Part shown: piece after piece, positions 43,370 to 54,376 of the stretch
How the letters are laid out: each line of letters begins with the position of its first letter
Position numbering within the stretch: position 1 is the stretch's first letter
Origin: Bombyx mori
Taxonomy: Eukaryota > Arthropoda > Insecta > Lepidoptera > Bombycidae
Length of the DNA stretch: 64,000 nucleotides
NCBI RefSeq assembly: GCF_030269925.1
Contig: NC_085124.1
Span: 2,232,001-2,296,000, forward strand
Direction: 5' to 3'
Position numbers and translations under genes: made by a program
Notes under the pieces: model-generated
Seen by the model: the letters and a program-made list of their open reading frames with translations, nothing else
Told to the model about the DNA's origin: nothing
The model's database searches: none

Positions 43370-43490
43370 TATATGTATATAACTTGTATATATACACGTG
43401 TGCAAGCTTATATTAAAATTGTAAGCGAGATTCAGGCATCTGTCAAATATTTTGTATTGTATGATGGCCACCGCCACAACCACGATAACC
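43370..43490. repeat. Repeat family K, copy 3
   Basis: GTGCAAGCTTATATTAAAAT, GCGAGATTCAGGCATCTGTC and GATGGCCACCGCCACAA match copy 2 at 28920-29045. Confidence 0.65.
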
Positions 43491-43514
43491 GTATTATATA
43501 TATTTTTTCGCTGC

Positions 43515-43605
43515 ATTGTACGAGGAAGAGTGTACGGCCTACCTAATGATAAATGGTCACCGATGCTCATGGACGTCATCAAACGAGGAAACCGCTATAG
43601 CGCTT
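43515..43605 (-). repeat. Degenerate SINE-C
   Basis: GTACGGCCTACCTAATGATAAATGG and TCATGGACGTCATC keep the SINE-C order with many changes. Confidence 0.6.
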
Positions 43606-43937
43606 CCAGTATTCTTTGTTTGTTTTAAATTTAAAATCAATTTAGATTTTTACTGCAAATTGTTTTTATAAATTTCCCTTGAATTAATTACAGAACTACA
43701 ACGTAGTTTGACAATTTCAATGATATCGACACGGAGCGTTTTCGAAGTCAACGACCGTGCAATTAAAAAGAGAGAGGTTACGTAAAAATTGGTTTCTACA
43801 AAAATTTAACGCCACAGTGTTTCTAAAACATAAATTACTGATTTAAAACGGAAGATGAAATTAGAATTTTACGAAGTAGTATATATCTCGACCATGATTC
43901 GGTTTATTATTAATCCTGTGTTAAAACGTAAATTTTA
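43606..43937. other. Gap, nothing recognised
   Basis: AT-rich with no supported feature. Confidence 0.5.
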
Positions 43938-44182
43938 ACTGGCGGTAGGACCTCTTTTGAGTCCGCGCGGGTGGGTACCACCGCCCTGCCTATTTCTGCC
44001 GTGAAGCAGTAATGCGTTTCGGTTTTAAGGGTGGGGCAGCCGTTGTAACTATACTGAGACCTTAGAACTTATATCTCAAGGTGGGTGGCGCATTTACGTT
44101 GTGGATGTCTATGGGCTCTAGTAACCACTTAACACCAGGTGGGCTGAGAGCTCGTCCATCCATCTAAGCAATAAAAAAAAAA
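43938..44182 (+). repeat. SINE-A, headless form
   Basis: It begins AACTGGCGGTAGGACC and ends CATCTAAGCAATAAAAAAAA. Confidence 0.93.
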
Positions 44183-44189
44183 CATTTTG

Positions 44190-44510
44190 GCCCGCGGTCC
44201 GCTCCCCATCAACTGCAGACCATCTAGTCCCACATTATGTGTATTATCTATGGTCCCATATAGCCCACGTGCTCCCTAGGCGCGGGGAGCTCGTAGGATG
44301 TGCGGCACTCGGCCCGAAAAAAAAGGTCCTCAACACGTCCAACAATATTTGCTTTTTTAATTGATTCTTCAAAATTGATTAACATAAATAAAATGATGCA
44401 CAGAATTGCTTTGTCGCGGCCCGGAACTAGGTCAGTAGGTCGCGTTCCGGGCGCGGACGACTGCGGAGTCTTCACAAAAACGCACAAGGTAATTGATTTA
44501 AAGCTCTAAA
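44190..44510. other. Unassigned GC-rich segment
   Basis: Open frames on both strands cover it (minus 44248-44487; plus 44300-44509). On the plus strand ACGCACAAG is followed by GTAATT, a plausible splice donor. I recognise no domain. It may be an exon of a decayed element or of a host gene. Evidence is weak. Confidence 0.25.
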
Positions 44511-44585
44511 AAACCATTTTGCAACCCAATAAGGATCGGATTACGGATTGGTCCTTCTCTACCCATCTTTGATGCGAGGTTCGGA

Positions 44586-44735
44586 GTCTATAGATACCAA
44601 ATCGTGAACCCATTTACGTCATGACGTGTAAATACTCAATCGTATACATAACGTAATGCCTTTTCCACCCTTCAAACTGGAACTACTGACTACTACGCAG
44701 TAGAAATGGACAGTATGGATACACCAACACCCGTA
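44586..44735 (-). repeat. Degenerate SINE-A
   Basis: CCCATTTACGTCATGACG, TTTCCACCCTTCAAACTGG and CAGTAGAAATGGACAG follow the antisense SINE-A order. Confidence 0.55.
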
Positions 44736-44819
44736 AGGCTATCCAATATGCCCTAACAGTAAATATCAGTACCTTAACAGTACACTGTCTGTATATCCCA
44801 ATTAGAATTTCGCAAATAA

Positions 44820-45023
44820 TCACCCATAGACACAGCCCACTGAGTTTCTCGCCGGATCTTCTCAGTGGGTCGCGTCTCCGATCCGGTGGTAGATTCTGCG
44901 AAGCACTGCTCTTGCTAGGACCAGTGTTAGCAACACACCGGTTTGAGCCCAGTGATCTCACCTACATGTTAGGGCGAAGCTGAAATAGCCTCTCAAGTCT
45001 GTCAGCAGAGGTAGAAAAAAAAG
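44820..45023 (+). repeat. SINE-B, 3' part
   Basis: CCCATAGACACAGCCCACTG to TCAGCAGAGGTAGAAAAAAA. Confidence 0.92.
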
Positions 45024-45109
45024 CAAATAACCGGACAAATGTAGGATACGGTCTTTCCCGAGCGGCTTCACATGTCCTTCTTCAAACGAGGGTTGTGGAG
45101 AATACTAAC

Positions 45110-45245
45110 GGTAGGCAGCGGCTCGGCTCTGCCCCTGGCATTGCTAAAGTCCGTGGTTGGCGGTAACCACTAACCATCAGGCGGGCCGTACGCCCGTCTA
45201 TCTACTAGGTTACCCTTGTAGTTATATTGGACTTGGGCCAATAAA
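45110..45245 (+). repeat. SINE-C copy
   Basis: GGTAGGCAGCGGCTCGGCTC to GTCTATCTACTAGGTTACCC, ending near CCAATAAAACGG. A short insertion sits near the tail. Confidence 0.85.
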
Positions 45246-45789
45246 ACGGCAGATTGCTTCAAACGTACCTACCTGGTTTTTTTACTCTGTATTACAGCAA
45301 AGTAAATATGCACGTCATCCGCCTTACAAGTTACAATGCGTTTCATTAAGCACTTTGCCTCGGGTGGCTACCCTCATTTCCCTCTCTCCTCTCAAGAAAA
45401 CTACATACTAAACATTCATACGCCGTCTCTCTTACTTTCGATGACAACATAGCCTATCTCTTTCACTCGGTCGTGATTCAAATTCAAATCGTAACATTCC
45501 GTTCCAAAATAATATTGTTTGTGAAGTTAAAAAAAGAAAACCTCTGCGAAATTTCTAGAAACACTTGCTTCAGAAGAAAATCAAGAAAAGATTTCAACGT
45601 CTGCGTCTTGATACTATTTACCATCATTACGCTTCGTAGACAGAGCCACCGAAATAAACAGCCAAAAACTGCAAGCTAAAGTAACCTTTATCGTCACAAC
45701 TATTGTTATTTATCGTCATTAGAAACATAATGTAGGATTTGCTTTGCTAAATTCACTTGTCATTTTGTTTAATTGCCAAAACGCAAGTC
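45241..45789. other. Gap, nothing recognised
   Basis: No supported gene. Open frames are short and motif-free. Confidence 0.5.
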
Positions 45790-45880
45790 CAAGTGGTCAC
45801 CGGGGGCCATGGGCATCTCAACGTGAGTGTCACCATCCAATTTGAGACTTCAGACCTATGTCACAGTGGTTTAGTAATTA
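45790..45880 (-). repeat. Degenerate SINE-A
   Basis: AAGTGGTCACCGGGGGCCATG and CACCATCCAATTTGAGAC are antisense SINE-A words. Confidence 0.45.
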
Positions 45881-45885
45881 CACAA

Positions 45886-46352
45886 TTAATACGCGACATT
45901 TATCTTTGTAACTAATGTTGCATTTTATTTGGTACTACCTGAGTCTAATGCGAAGCTAGTCTAAAAAAAGTTAAGCAAGCCTAAGTTACTCCTTATATCA
46001 TCAAGTTAAATTAAAAATATTGAACTGTTGATGCTGATCTATACATATAAATAAAATTGGAGTGTCTGTTTGTAATATTGAAATAACCGCTTTTACATGC
46101 ATATGAATATACGGAATATATACGGTATATAACACCAAGATAATATTTTTTACAATTTGTGTCTGTCTGTCTGTTTGTTCCGGCTAATCTCTGGAACGGC
46201 TGGACCGATTTCGACGGGACATTCACTGATAGGTAGCTGATGATATAAGGAGTAATTTAGGCTTACTTTTTTTAGACGAGCTTCGCCTTCGACTAAGCTA
46301 GCACTAAATAAAATGCAACATTGGTTACAAACATAAATGTCGCGTATTAACC
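45886..46352. repeat. Large inverted duplication around a Helitron
   Basis: The outer arm parts (TTAATACGCGACATTTATC at 45886, and its complement ending 46352) and the inner parts (CTAAGTTACTCCTTATATCA at 45990, answered near 46230-46260) pair over about 125 bp with a spacer of roughly 213 bp. Pairing extends past the Helitron end into flanking DNA. Confidence 0.75.
46038..46301 (+). mobile_element. Non-autonomous Helitron, 264 bp
   Basis: It starts TCTATACATATAAATAAAAT and ends CGCCTTCGACTAAGCTAG. It forms the right half of the inverted duplication, with only its 3' end repeated on the left. Confidence 0.65.
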
Positions 46353-47419
46353 AAAATGTCAAACCACATAGCCTTTTACCCCTCGATATGTTCTAAATTG
46401 AATAAGTGAATTTGTTTAAATCGCCTTACTGCAATCGTTTTAAGCACTGAACGCATTATTCATCATGCCTCGTATAAATGTCGGACGGAGGTATCCAGGT
46501 TGTGACGTCAGCCTACTTCGGTCACTGCTCACGACCAAGGTTAGGCGTCCAAACGATTTTGTTTTAATACCAGAGCGTTGTTTATCGTGTTTTCCAATCG
46601 ACGATTACATTACTGCATCGTATTATCTTCGATGATCGCGGCTCGAAAACAATATTAAACTACATGTATGGTTCAATTTCGTCTTTTTATTGTAATTTCA
46701 CTGTTATGAAGGACATTTCTAATACTTAACTGTTTTCGTGGTGACGGATTACTGAAACAATGAAATCATAACAAAAAACACGAAATTAAACCGTCATAGC
46801 AGTGTTAATTATTTAAATTTTATTACTAAGTTGATAATTCGTAGCTTAATAACGAAGATGTATGATGAAGTAACCTTTTAGAACACGAATAAATAATAGC
46901 TTAAAATAACTAAAAAAATACGCCTTTATAGAAAATCCAACTATGAGATAGAAAATAAAATTTTAATAAGTTTGAATTAAAAATAGTGTAAGAAAATATC
47001 ATTTTATTATAAAAAAAGGTTGGGATGCTTTTCAGGATATTATCAAAATAACCTTTCTACTCATATCTGTTCATAAAATATTTATAACTGTTGATACCAT
47101 GCATTGATTCAGATTTATTGAAATTTATTTTCTATTTTTTAGTTGGATTTTGTATATAAGCGTTTTTTTTTTTTTTTTTAACTATTATTTATTTTACATT
47201 TTTTAGTTGAAGTTCAATATTTTCAATTATTTTTTTCAGTTTTCCATAAATCTCTTCTGAATCAGTAGTCGGTAACTTATCCGAGAAATAGGTGATCGGC
47301 GCGCCTGGTAGTTTTCCTTCTTGGTCTTGACGCCGACACTCCGGGTCTCAGGAAAACAAAAAATCGCTAATCCTGATTATCCTAGTAAAGATAACGGGTC
47401 AAACTGTTTAAAGTATTAA
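46353..47419. other. Gap, AT-rich, nothing recognised
   Basis: A TGACGTCA octamer lies at 46503-46510 in a locally GC-richer patch. A T-run lies near 47163. No gene was seen. Confidence 0.5.
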
Positions 47420-47545
47420 ATTGTCATCAGTCCTTAATAAGTATGCCAAATTTCGAGTTAAACCGACGTTTTGAAGGGGGTCAAAATCATGTTCAAAGAT
47501 TCCGTTACATACTAACATACGTATGAAGATAATAAAAGTGACCTC
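47420..47545. repeat. Repeat family L, copy 2
   Basis: TTGTCATCAGTCCTTAATAAG, CCAAATTTCGAGTTAAACCG and GATAATAAAAGTGACC parallel 23500-23640. Confidence 0.55.
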
Positions 47546-47647
47546 TTCGCCGTAAAAAAGATTGTTGTGACGGGTCAATAAAATAAAAATGTGTCTCGCG
47601 TCCTCTTAGTACTCAAAGTACTTACTAGTGATAGGGAATATGTTTTG

Positions 47648-47911
47648 TTCCTACCTATTCACTTGTAGCCTAAGATCCTGTTCCAGCTATGCCCGGATGG
47701 GCAATTGAGCTCGCGGACTCAACCGGAGTGAATTTGCTAACACTAGACCTAGGCCCTAGAAAGAGCAGTGCTTCGTAGAATCTACCACCGGATCGGCCCA
47801 CTAAGAAGATTCGGCGAGAAACTCAGTGGGCTGTGTCTATGGGTTAGTTTGCACGTCAAACTCTTCGTCGTAATCGAGGATGGTGAGCGGTGCTTGAGGA
47901 GCCTAAAAGCA
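47648..47911 (-). repeat. SINE-B copy
   Basis: CTACCTATTCACTTGTAGCC to GGTGCTTGAGGAGCCTAAAA, with a deletion in the GAAACGCGA region. No T-run remains at the left. Confidence 0.85.
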
Positions 47912-48033
47912 TATCAGCAATATCAGCCGCCACTGCTCCCACTATTCTGGTTGTTTCTAACGCGAAAATGTCATGCTTACAGGTTTGAAGTAGACCCATT
48001 ATGAATTGAATACAAATGAGAATTCATTTATTT

Positions 48034-48277
48034 ACTGGTGGTTAGGACCTCTTGTGAGTCCGCGCGGGTGGGTACCACCGCCCTGCCTATTTCTGCCGTG
48101 AAGCAGTTATGCGTTTCGGTTTGAGGGGTGGGGCAGCCGTTGTAACTATACTTGAGACCTTAGAACTTATATCTCAAGGTGGTGGCGCATTTACGTCGTA
48201 GATGTCTATGGGCTCCAGTAACCACTTAACACGAGTCGGGTTGTGAGCTCGTCCACCTATCTGGCAATAAAAAAAAG
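48034..48277 (+). repeat. SINE-A, headless form
   Basis: ACTGGTGGTTAGGACC to CACCTATCTGGCAATAAAAA. Confidence 0.93.
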
Positions 48278-48400
48278 AAAATTCGATCACACGTCTCAAG
48301 GTATGTTTCAGGATGTACCTACGTAAATAGTCTTCAGTCTCCCGTAGCCACATTGCAACAGGGAGATTGAGTTCGTTCACCTATCCTATGCGAAAAAATC

Positions 48401-48812
48401 AGTGTGCTTAGTGCGAGTTTTTTAATGTTCTCGATAGCGTAAAATTTAACTCAAATTTGTATGGAGTTGGAACCTATGCCTACGTTTTCCGCTAAGGGCG
48501 CTGTTCCAACTTCATACAAAATACAATTAACTTTTAAGCTATCAAGAATTTTAAAAATCTGGCACTAAGCACACAGAAATGTTTTCACTTATTTCAAATA
48601 AGAATAATTATGGGAATTTTTTAATTGACAAATGAAATGAATTAGTTTTTAGAACGTAGTGAATTAAACCAAAAGTTAATCGATTTAATGAAACTTTTAA
48701 ATAATTCAGGAGAAATGTTAACTCATCATTTTAAATTTCGATAGGACTATGCTCAAAACTGCTAAAAGAAACTCGGCTCGGAGAATGTTAAGAAACTCGC
48801 ACTAAGCACACT
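48401..48812 (+). mobile_element. Family E, extended composite copy
   Basis: A foldback pair (48401-48584) is followed by about 215 bp and by a third terminal motif, AAACTCGCACTAAGCACACTG, at 48790-48812. The inner block matches 35065-35310 inverted. It may be a deletion derivative of a larger DNA transposon. No transposase was seen. Confidence 0.7.
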
Positions 48813-49512
48813 GTTTCTAAGAAATACTTAAGAAGTACTTGAATATTTCGCCTGTTGGCGTGTTTAATACAATGAATTTCTCAGAAATTTTACATCGACT
48901 CAATTTCACGAATCGACGAAGTGTATAATAAAAGTGTATAATAAATTTTCCACAGAACGTTGACAGATACATATAAAAAAGTGTATTTAGGGTTCATCGA
49001 ATTTTCATACATTATCTGAATGATAAACTGTATTTTTATTATTTGCGATCGAATTTAGGAGTCACCATCATTATCATTAACAGCCTAATTGTTTGAATTC
49101 GGAACGTCAAAGGTGTCAACGAGCGACGTCTGCTATGACGCCTTACCCCTTTCCATTTCCAGCCGTCATGGGCGACACATCTGTTTCTTATTTCTTATAG
49201 TCATTAATTTTAAATTCTTTATTTTGTCACTTATAGATAAATAAAATCAAACTAATAATACAGTCCACTCTTATTCACAACGCAACACTAATATAGACCA
49301 CTGATTTGACTTTCTAAGCAATAAAAAAAAAACTTTCTAAGAGTTTCTAAGCCACACCACTCGACCTTATCCTGGGCCTCTCCATCCACCGTCCGTTATC
49401 AGTTTAGCGTATATCGTTTCTCCCCCTTGTGGAACTTGCGTGACCATATGGGACCATGTCACGAAGGTTCTTCATACCTCCTAATTGAAAAGCGTCCATG
49501 GACTAGTCATGA
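48813..49512. other. Gap, nothing recognised
   Basis: AT-rich; AAGTGTATAATAAA is repeated at 48920-48950. No gene was seen. Confidence 0.5.
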
Positions 49513-49587
49513 GGTTTTTCTTTTGTTGCCCTTGTAGGCAGCCGAGCATACGGCCCACCTGATGGTGAGTGGTTATCGTCGCCCATT
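49513..49587 (-). repeat. SINE-C, 3' half
   Basis: GTTGCCCTTGTAGGCAGCCG to GGTTATCGTCGCCCA. Confidence 0.88.
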
Positions 49588-50003
49588 TTCACCACTTTCC
49601 ATCATGTGGTTCGTAAAATCGACAGATTTCTTGGTAAATTCTGGAAACCGATCTACGGTTGATTTCTCCTCCCCCCCCCCCCCCCGCACCTGTTCTCTCT
49701 ATAAAGGTCGTGACCTCCATGTAACCCAATCCGATGGCAAATCAAACTTAAAACTACCTTACAATTAAAATTAAAACTTCTTCAACGGTCCTCCGCGTCT
49801 ACAAAAACTATAAACTATTCGAAACATCGGAATTAGTATAACGACAATAATAAACGAGAGATTATACCGTAAATTTAATTTTAATTACGTCTACGACTCG
49901 AGATGACCGAAGAAAGAAGAAAAGACAACACTATTATTTTTAAAGCGTTACAAATAAAAAACAAGCGGAAGTCTTATTCACGTTTCAACTTTAGTATTTT
50001 AAA
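49588..50003. other. Gap with a C15 run
   Basis: A homopolymer of 15 C lies at 49671-49685, rare in this AT-rich setting and error-prone in sequencing. Nothing else was seen. Confidence 0.55.
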
Positions 50004-50294
50004 CTAGCTGACACGGCAGACTTTGTAGTGACTCAATATAAACTAAACTTTTGTATAAAATAAACTTAAAACAAACAAAAGGAATCCGTCCGACGGGGGA
50101 CACATCAAAGGAAAAACAAAATTGTTTTTTTTTTATTTCATTCCGAGCTTTTTCATATTTATCTACCTTTTAAACCTTCTCTGGACTTCCACAAATAATT
50201 CAAGACCAAAATTAGCTAAATCAGTCCAGCCGTTCTCGAGTTTTGCGAGACTAACGAACAGCAATGCATTTTTATATATAGGTACTTATATAGA
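50004..50294 (-). mobile_element. Non-autonomous Helitron, 291 bp
   Basis: On the minus strand it starts TCTATATAAGTACC and ends TCTGCCGTGTCAGCTAG followed by T. A relative lies at 29240-29526. Confidence 0.75.
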
Positions 50295-50687
50295 TAAGAA
50301 TTACCAATTTAAATTTAAAACATTCGTAAAGCTAATCTGATACCAGTACCGTTATTTACAGAACAAAAGCTATGTTTCATTAAAAGAATCTCTTAAAGTG
50401 ATTCTATAGCGAGTCTTCAGTACATAACGTTAGTATATAAAGACGAGAGGCCTTATGTACTGTCTAGTTCGCACGTCACTCGTCATGCGCAGTACATCGA
50501 TCGATTCGTCGACGTTGAAGCAAATTCCTTATTTTGAGTACTTGTATAAGTCGATACTAGAGCCAAAAAAGACATCGGAGGATGCGTCTTTTTAAAGTTA
50601 ACTATTCAAATTTGTAATCTTTCTTCCTTATTTAAAGGGTTACGCAATAAATAACACAAATTTACGTAATAATTTATATTCTTCTTT
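50295..50687. other. Gap, nothing recognised
   Basis: No supported feature. Confidence 0.5.
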
Positions 50688-50930
50688 GTCTCCACCTTTG
50701 TATCCTATTAGTTGGGGTCGGTACAGCCAATTTTTCTATTCCATTCTCTTCTATCAGCCGTCATCTCAACACTCACTCCTCTGTCTCTCATATCGTCATT
50801 CACATACTCCATCCATGTCTTCTTCGGTCGAACTCTTCCCCCTCTACCTTCTCCTCTCTACGCATCACATGTCCATACCACGCTATCTTCTCTTTAATTT
50901 GTCAATCATTACGTAATTATTAATGATAGG
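50688..50930 (-). pseudogene. RTE-like LINE ORF2 C-terminus, decayed
   Basis: The minus strand encodes WYGHVMRREEKVEGEEFDRR followed, after a frameshift, by YVNDDMRDRGVSVEMTADRR and EWNRKIGCTDPN. The order of a WYGHVxR box and a final W...T..DPN box is typical of the end of RTE-like reverse transcriptase proteins. No RT core is present and the frame is broken. Confidence 0.65.
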
Positions 50931-51060
50931 GATTATTGTAAGCCCGGGCGGGTAGCTATCAGCATCCTTCCTACTTCTGCCGCGAAGCTGTCACGCATCC
51001 CCTGTTAAATGGGACATTTTTTGTAATATTAGAACTGTCTTAAGACGTTATTGCCATGTA
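50931..51060 (+). repeat. Degenerate SINE-A
   Basis: TATTGTAAGCCCGGGCGGG and CTTCTGCCGCGAAGCTGTCAC are remnants of the body start. Confidence 0.5.
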
Positions 51061-51280
51061 GATCACCGGTGCCCTATGGGGCGCACTGAAGTAATTATGT
51101 GGATTTCTGTTACTAAGCGCTTAGATTACTTAACTTTGCATTATTTTGTTTCTTAATGTTTTAGTGTTTTAGGTCTCTTACAAATAGATTTATTCTCAGT
51201 ATCTTCAGATTCGTCATTCCCAGAGTCTATTAAATATTCCGGCGCCTTAGTAAGAAGATCGAAAAGAGAAATCGACATAA
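51057..51280. repeat. Diverged direct duplication, left copy
   Basis: GATCACCGGTGCCC, AGATTTATTCTCAGTATCTTC and GCCTTAGTAAGAAGAT recur at 51930-52163 in the same order. A SINE-A follows the left copy. Confidence 0.8.
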
Positions 51281-51716
51281 TGAAGTCGTCTTGGCATAAA
51301 GGATAAGACGTTCGGTGCGTTTGTATCTAGCGATGCAACGGTGTTCGAATCCCGCAGGCGGGTACCAATTTTTCTAATGAAATACGTACTTAACAAATTT
51401 TCGCGATTGACTTCCACGGTGAAGGAATAACATCGTGTAATAAAAATCAAAGCCGCAAAAATATTATTTGCGTAATTACTTGTGGTAGTCCGTTTTGTGA
51501 GTTCGCACGGGTGGGTACCAACGCCCCGCCTATTTCTGCCGTGAAGCAGTTACGCGTTTCGGTTTGAAGGGTGGGGTAGGCATCGTACTGTAAAAACTGA
51601 GACCTTAGAACTCATATCTCAAGGTAAGTGACGGCACTTACGTATCTATGGGCTCCGTTAACCACTTAGCATAGGTGGGCCGTGAGCTCTTCCAACAACC
51701 TAAGCAATGAAAAATG
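51281..51716 (+). repeat. Full-length SINE-A
   Basis: The head AAGTCGTCTTGGCATAAAGG and GTGTTCGAATCCCGC, then the full body, end in an altered tail (CAACCTAAGCAATGAAAAA). Confidence 0.9.
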
Positions 51717-51929
51717 TGTGCCACTTAGGATTCCGGTGACGTACATGGTAGTTAACGTATTAAGGTGGATAGCAGAATTCCCGTTGTGCTGATAACCACA
51801 AGTCGTAAGCACTTTTACAAAGCTAAGCACTGTTTTTTTTTCTCCTAATAAGCTACGCCCGACTTTATTTTCTCGTATCGTCACAGATGTTTAATGTAAG
51901 TAAGTAATTAGTTAACACATTGACTTCCG

Positions 51930-52163
51930 TGTAGGTCACCGGTGCCCTACGCGGCGCACAAGTAATCATGTCGATTTTTTTGTTACTAAGCGTCCGGATT
52001 GCCTAATTTTGCCTTCTATCGTTTTTAATTTATGTTTTAGTCTTTTAGGTTTTTATAGAAATAGATTCATTCTCAGTATCTTCGGATTTGTCTTTCCCAG
52101 TGTCTACTAAGATAATTCGCCGCCTTAGTAAGAAGATTGATGAAGAAAGAGAAATCAACATAA
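51930..52163. repeat. Diverged direct duplication, right copy
   Basis: GTAGGTCACCGGTGCCC to GAGAAATCAACATAA. No known element identified. Confidence 0.8.
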
Positions 52164-52271
52164 TTCAGTGGGCCGCGTAAAACATCGGTGATCTATATAT
52201 ACCTATATATGGCAGTCAAAGGGTTAAAAAAATTAGTATAGTGTAATTTGAATATAGTCCAGTACATTCGC

Positions 52272-52360
52272 CTTTTTTTTTCGGGCAGGGGCTGAACCTC
52301 ACGTGAGGTTTCCGCCTAAGGGGCAGACGTGGTATGTGGGTCTTGACAGTCTAGAAACGG
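52272..52360. repeat. Repeat family G, copy 2, with a 16-bp perfect palindrome
   Basis: After the T-run, AACCTCACGTGAGGTT (52295-52310) is a perfect palindrome, followed by CAGACGTGGTATGTGGG. Copy 1 has the same dyad with mismatches. Confidence 0.6.
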
Positions 52361-53762
52361 TGGAAGCAGATCTGAGGCCGAAAGGTATTGTTAGGGCACT
52401 GCCCACTATACATTCGTCTATTGTTCTAAAAACTTTATTAACAACAGCAAGCGGAATAAAAATCAATATTCTGTACATTAACTTCGGTTTTGTTTCCACG
52501 TTCAAGGTTACCCACAATAGATTGAAAGAATCATGAAGGTTGTCCCCTAATTACTCATATTTTATGAATAATCAACGTATTAATCTAATGCTTATTTTTA
52601 GGATAAATTAAAAAAGGTCGTGCTGTATGTACTAAGCAGAAATAAAACTGTGGAAAATTATTTGTTATTCATTATTGTACCGAAAAGAAACAAGAAAAGG
52701 CTTAAAGGAGACTGAAACGATTACATACATTTTTGGGCCCGAATGTAACGTGATGAAACTAATGTGAATTAATAGATTCAGATTTATCAGTACCTTGCTG
52801 AAAATTATAAAAGTATTCTCAATCTGAGAGCCGAGTTAATCAAGATTTAATAAAAGTTAGGTTATGTTACAATCTCTTTAAAAGAGCTGAATAATAACTT
52901 ATTTAAGCATAAGTAAATGTTTATTATATCCATTGGAAAATCTTTTAAATGTCATAATAAGAATGAATATCAATGATATATATCAGGTATGGAATATGGA
53001 ATTGCCATCCCACAATTCACACAGCGATCCATAATTTCAACAGTATCCAATGCAACAATTTCAAGTCAAACGTGTGAGCGATCTTCGGTGTCCAGTGTAG
53101 AAGCAATTGTCGTACAAGGCTGGCAGAGTTGAAATCCGTAATAATAAAGCAGTGATCGTTGAAAATATAAAAACAGCCCGATAGATACACACTCAAAATG
53201 CGTCGAAGATACACAACGAGTAGAGCAGAAAAAACCAACAAGCGCCAAAAAATAATTGTATAATCTATGAACAAACGTCATGTCAGCTTACTGTCAAAGC
53301 TGTCATTAATAATACAATCGATTTTAATCGATTTGAAATCGATAATCATATTACTTTGCTAAGTAATAATAGACTTCTTCTTCATTTATGTATATAATCG
53401 CAATTAAATCCGGCGCATACCGCACTTGTATACAACAAGTATAAATCGCTCATTTAATTACTTTGCATTAATTACCTAGTGCAATGTTTTTCTTTTTATA
53501 ATCCTGTAATCAATTAATTAAATCGATCACACCATTATACCGACAAAAACTAACTTTCTCATTTTTCTCCGGTCCCAGAAAGAGGATTGAGCTGATTTTT
53601 TATATTCTTATATAAAAAAATATGACAAATTTTTTAGACCACATTCCAAGTTATTACATTTTTGGCCCACGATTTTCCGTCTCCTTTGAAATGGAACATT
53701 GAATTTAAGTGATGAGTTCGGATTGGAACCGTGAGACAATCGTTATACAGTACAATTAAGAC
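52361..53762. other. Gap, AT-rich, nothing recognised
   Basis: ATCGATT-type palindromic words cluster at 53320-53345. Overlapping minus-strand frames at 53017-53281 show no domain. Confidence 0.5.
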
Positions 53763-53975
53763 TTCGTCCTTATGTCTCAATATGGATGATGGTATTCACG
53801 TTGTTGTCTATGGGCTTCATTAACCACATAATACCGGATCGCTCGTGAGTTTCTTTATCCGTCTACGCAAGCTTGAGATTGAAGTTTCAGTTGTACTTTC
53901 CCCCTTCGAACCGAAATACGTGACTGCTTCGCGGCAGAAATACGCAGGACTGTGGTAGCTTCCTGTGCGGTTTCA
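53763..53975. repeat. Two degenerate SINE-A pieces in opposite orientation
   Basis: Left: GTCTATGGGCTTCATTAACC (plus). Right: CCTTCGAACCGAAATACGTG and TTCGCGGCAGAAATACG (minus). They meet near 53875. Confidence 0.55.
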
Positions 53976-54235
53976 TTCTATGTCATAACACAAGAAATTA
54001 GTGACTCACTGACATTAATTGACAAAGCAATAAAAATGTACCTGAAATATTATCCAAAATTCTAATTTGTAAAGTTAAAATTATTGACATTTTGCTTAAT
54101 TTTATTTATAGGAACAAAATAGCTCAAATACTTTGTTATAAATTATATAGAAAACAAATATTGTTAATCTATGAATTTACAAGTTCTAGTAATAATGCTT
54201 TTATAACGAAAAGTAAATGCAACGTTGACACATAT

Positions 54236-54376
54236 ATTTTTTTTTTTTTTATTGCTTATAGGGTGGACGAGCTCACAGCCCACCTGGTGTTAAGTGGTTA
54301 CTGGAGCCCATAGACATCCACAACGTAAATGCGCCACCCACCTTGAGATACAAGTTTTAAGGTCTCAATTATAGTT
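54236..54376 (-). repeat. SINE-A, 3' part
   Basis: A long T-run and TTATTGCTTATAGGG to AAGGTCTCAATTATAGTTAC. Confidence 0.9.

Noticed and set aside
49671..49685. C15 tract as a functional quadruplex
   Set aside because: A single homopolymer with no supporting context. It may be a sequencing or assembly artefact.
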